Under the pieces are notes generated by a model. That model was not told where the DNA came from, searched no databases, and worked only from the letters and a program-made list of their open reading frames with translations. From assembly GCA_029571425.1 (NCBI GenBank), contig JAKPSR010000157.1, forward strand, positions 1 to 5,916: a stretch of 5,916 nucleotides of DNA. Reading direction: 5' to 3'. The translations under genes were made by a program, and so were the position numbers. This DNA is from Spirochaetota bacterium. GTDB lineage: Bacteria; Spirochaetota; Spirochaetia; Treponematales; Treponemataceae. Positions 5,648 through 5,916 of the stretch are shown here, piece by piece. The stretch's first letter is position 1. Each line of letters starts with the position of its first letter.

Positions 5648-5916
5648 CTATCGCCCCTCGGTAAGCGCGCGCGCCTTTTCGGCGGTCGCCTGCCGAATCG
5701 CGGCTTCCCCGCGAGGAAAGGCCTCCGCGATGGCGTCGACGAATACCGAACCCGCGACTACGGCGTGAACGTGCGGGGCGAGGATGGCCGCCTGGGCGCC
5801 GCCCCTGATACCAAACCCCCCGAGGACCTTCGAGCCTCCCGACCCGACGGCCGTAATGAAGTCGATGGTCGAGCCGTCGACGGCGGTCTCCTTTCCGGTG
5901 ATCCCGGCGCGAAGGG
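5648..5916 (-). CDS. trpA: Tryptophan synthase alpha chain, C-terminal part (partial)
   Basis: The last 88 codons of trpA; the 5' part lies beyond the right edge. TrpA cleaves indole-3-glycerol phosphate to indole and glyceraldehyde-3-phosphate in the cytoplasmic alpha2beta2 tryptophan synthase complex, handing indole to TrpB. Visible family motifs in order are RAGITG (visible residues 2-7, the loop 6 segment matching E. coli R179 to G184), VLGGFGIRG (30-38, phosphate-binding Gly-Phe-Gly) and VVAGSVFVDAI (52-62, the second phosphate-binding Gly-Ser). The distance from the RAGITG motif to the stop (87 residues) matches the roughly 90 of E. coli TrpA, so the C-terminus is complete. It ends with TAG at 5650-5648. 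A separate promoter and an inverted repeat downstream suggest that it is the end of a trp transcript rather than part of the aroA operon. Confidence 0.93.
   Translation of the reverse strand, partial: LRAGITGKETAVDGSTIDFITAVGSGGSKVLGGFGIRGGAQAAILAPHVHAVVAGSVFVDAIAEAFPRGEAAIRQATAEKARALTEGR

Noticed and set aside
1..5916. Search for CRISPR repeats, tRNA or rRNA genes, insertion sequences, attachment sites or a toxin-antitoxin/defence cassette
   Set aside because: No spaced repeats, tRNA cloverleaf, transposase or integrase motifs, or terminal inverted repeats were seen by eye; the space is almost fully taken by seven recognisable genes.

Overview
The window is a compact, GC-rich bacterial chromosome segment in which all seven genes lie on the minus strand. 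Read in transcription order (right to left) they are: the 3' end of trpA (tryptophan synthase alpha chain); a membrane-bound hybrid histidine kinase/response regulator; a hotdog-fold acyl-CoA thioesterase; aroA (EPSP synthase); a small VOC/glyoxalase-fold protein; an LpoB-type lipoprotein; and a second, larger COG3014-type lipoprotein that runs off the left edge. Two lipoproteins with clear lipoboxes imply a diderm cell. Pairing of an LpoB-like protein with a COG3014-like lipoprotein, next to aromatic biosynthesis genes, is reminiscent of free-living Spirochaetota. That assignment is inference from gene content and protein style; no marker gene is present.

Layout. 5648-5916 is the end of trpA. 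A 110-bp gap (5538-5647) follows. It carries a GC-rich inverted repeat and a good sigma70-like promoter (5574-5602) firing into the kinase gene. The kinase stop, the thioesterase start, the thioesterase stop and the aroA start are packed with overlaps of 4 bp or gaps of 2 bp, so kinase, thioesterase and aroA almost certainly form one translationally coupled operon. The VOC gene starts 34 bp after aroA and is probably read through, with a weak possible promoter of its own. A 70-bp gap (1605-1674) then holds a second good promoter (1630-1658), which starts a separate transcript for lpoB and the COG3014-type lipoprotein. No gene-free stretch exceeds about 110 bases.

Function. trpA and aroA belong to the tryptophan and shikimate pathways. 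The kinase is a membrane-anchored PAS-HisKA-HATPase-REC phosphorelay protein with all catalytic motifs intact but almost no extracytoplasmic loop, so it probably senses something in the cytoplasm or membrane. The two lipoproteins form a cell-envelope module, probably linked to peptidoglycan synthase activation or an LpoB/CsgG-like envelope complex. The window looks like ordinary chromosomal housekeeping DNA. I found no mobile element, CRISPR array, RNA gene or defence cassette, and no convincing new system. The most noteworthy points are the signalling-gene-led aroA operon, the atypical AroA active-site residues, the near-identical -10 regions of the two promoters, and the lipoprotein pair.
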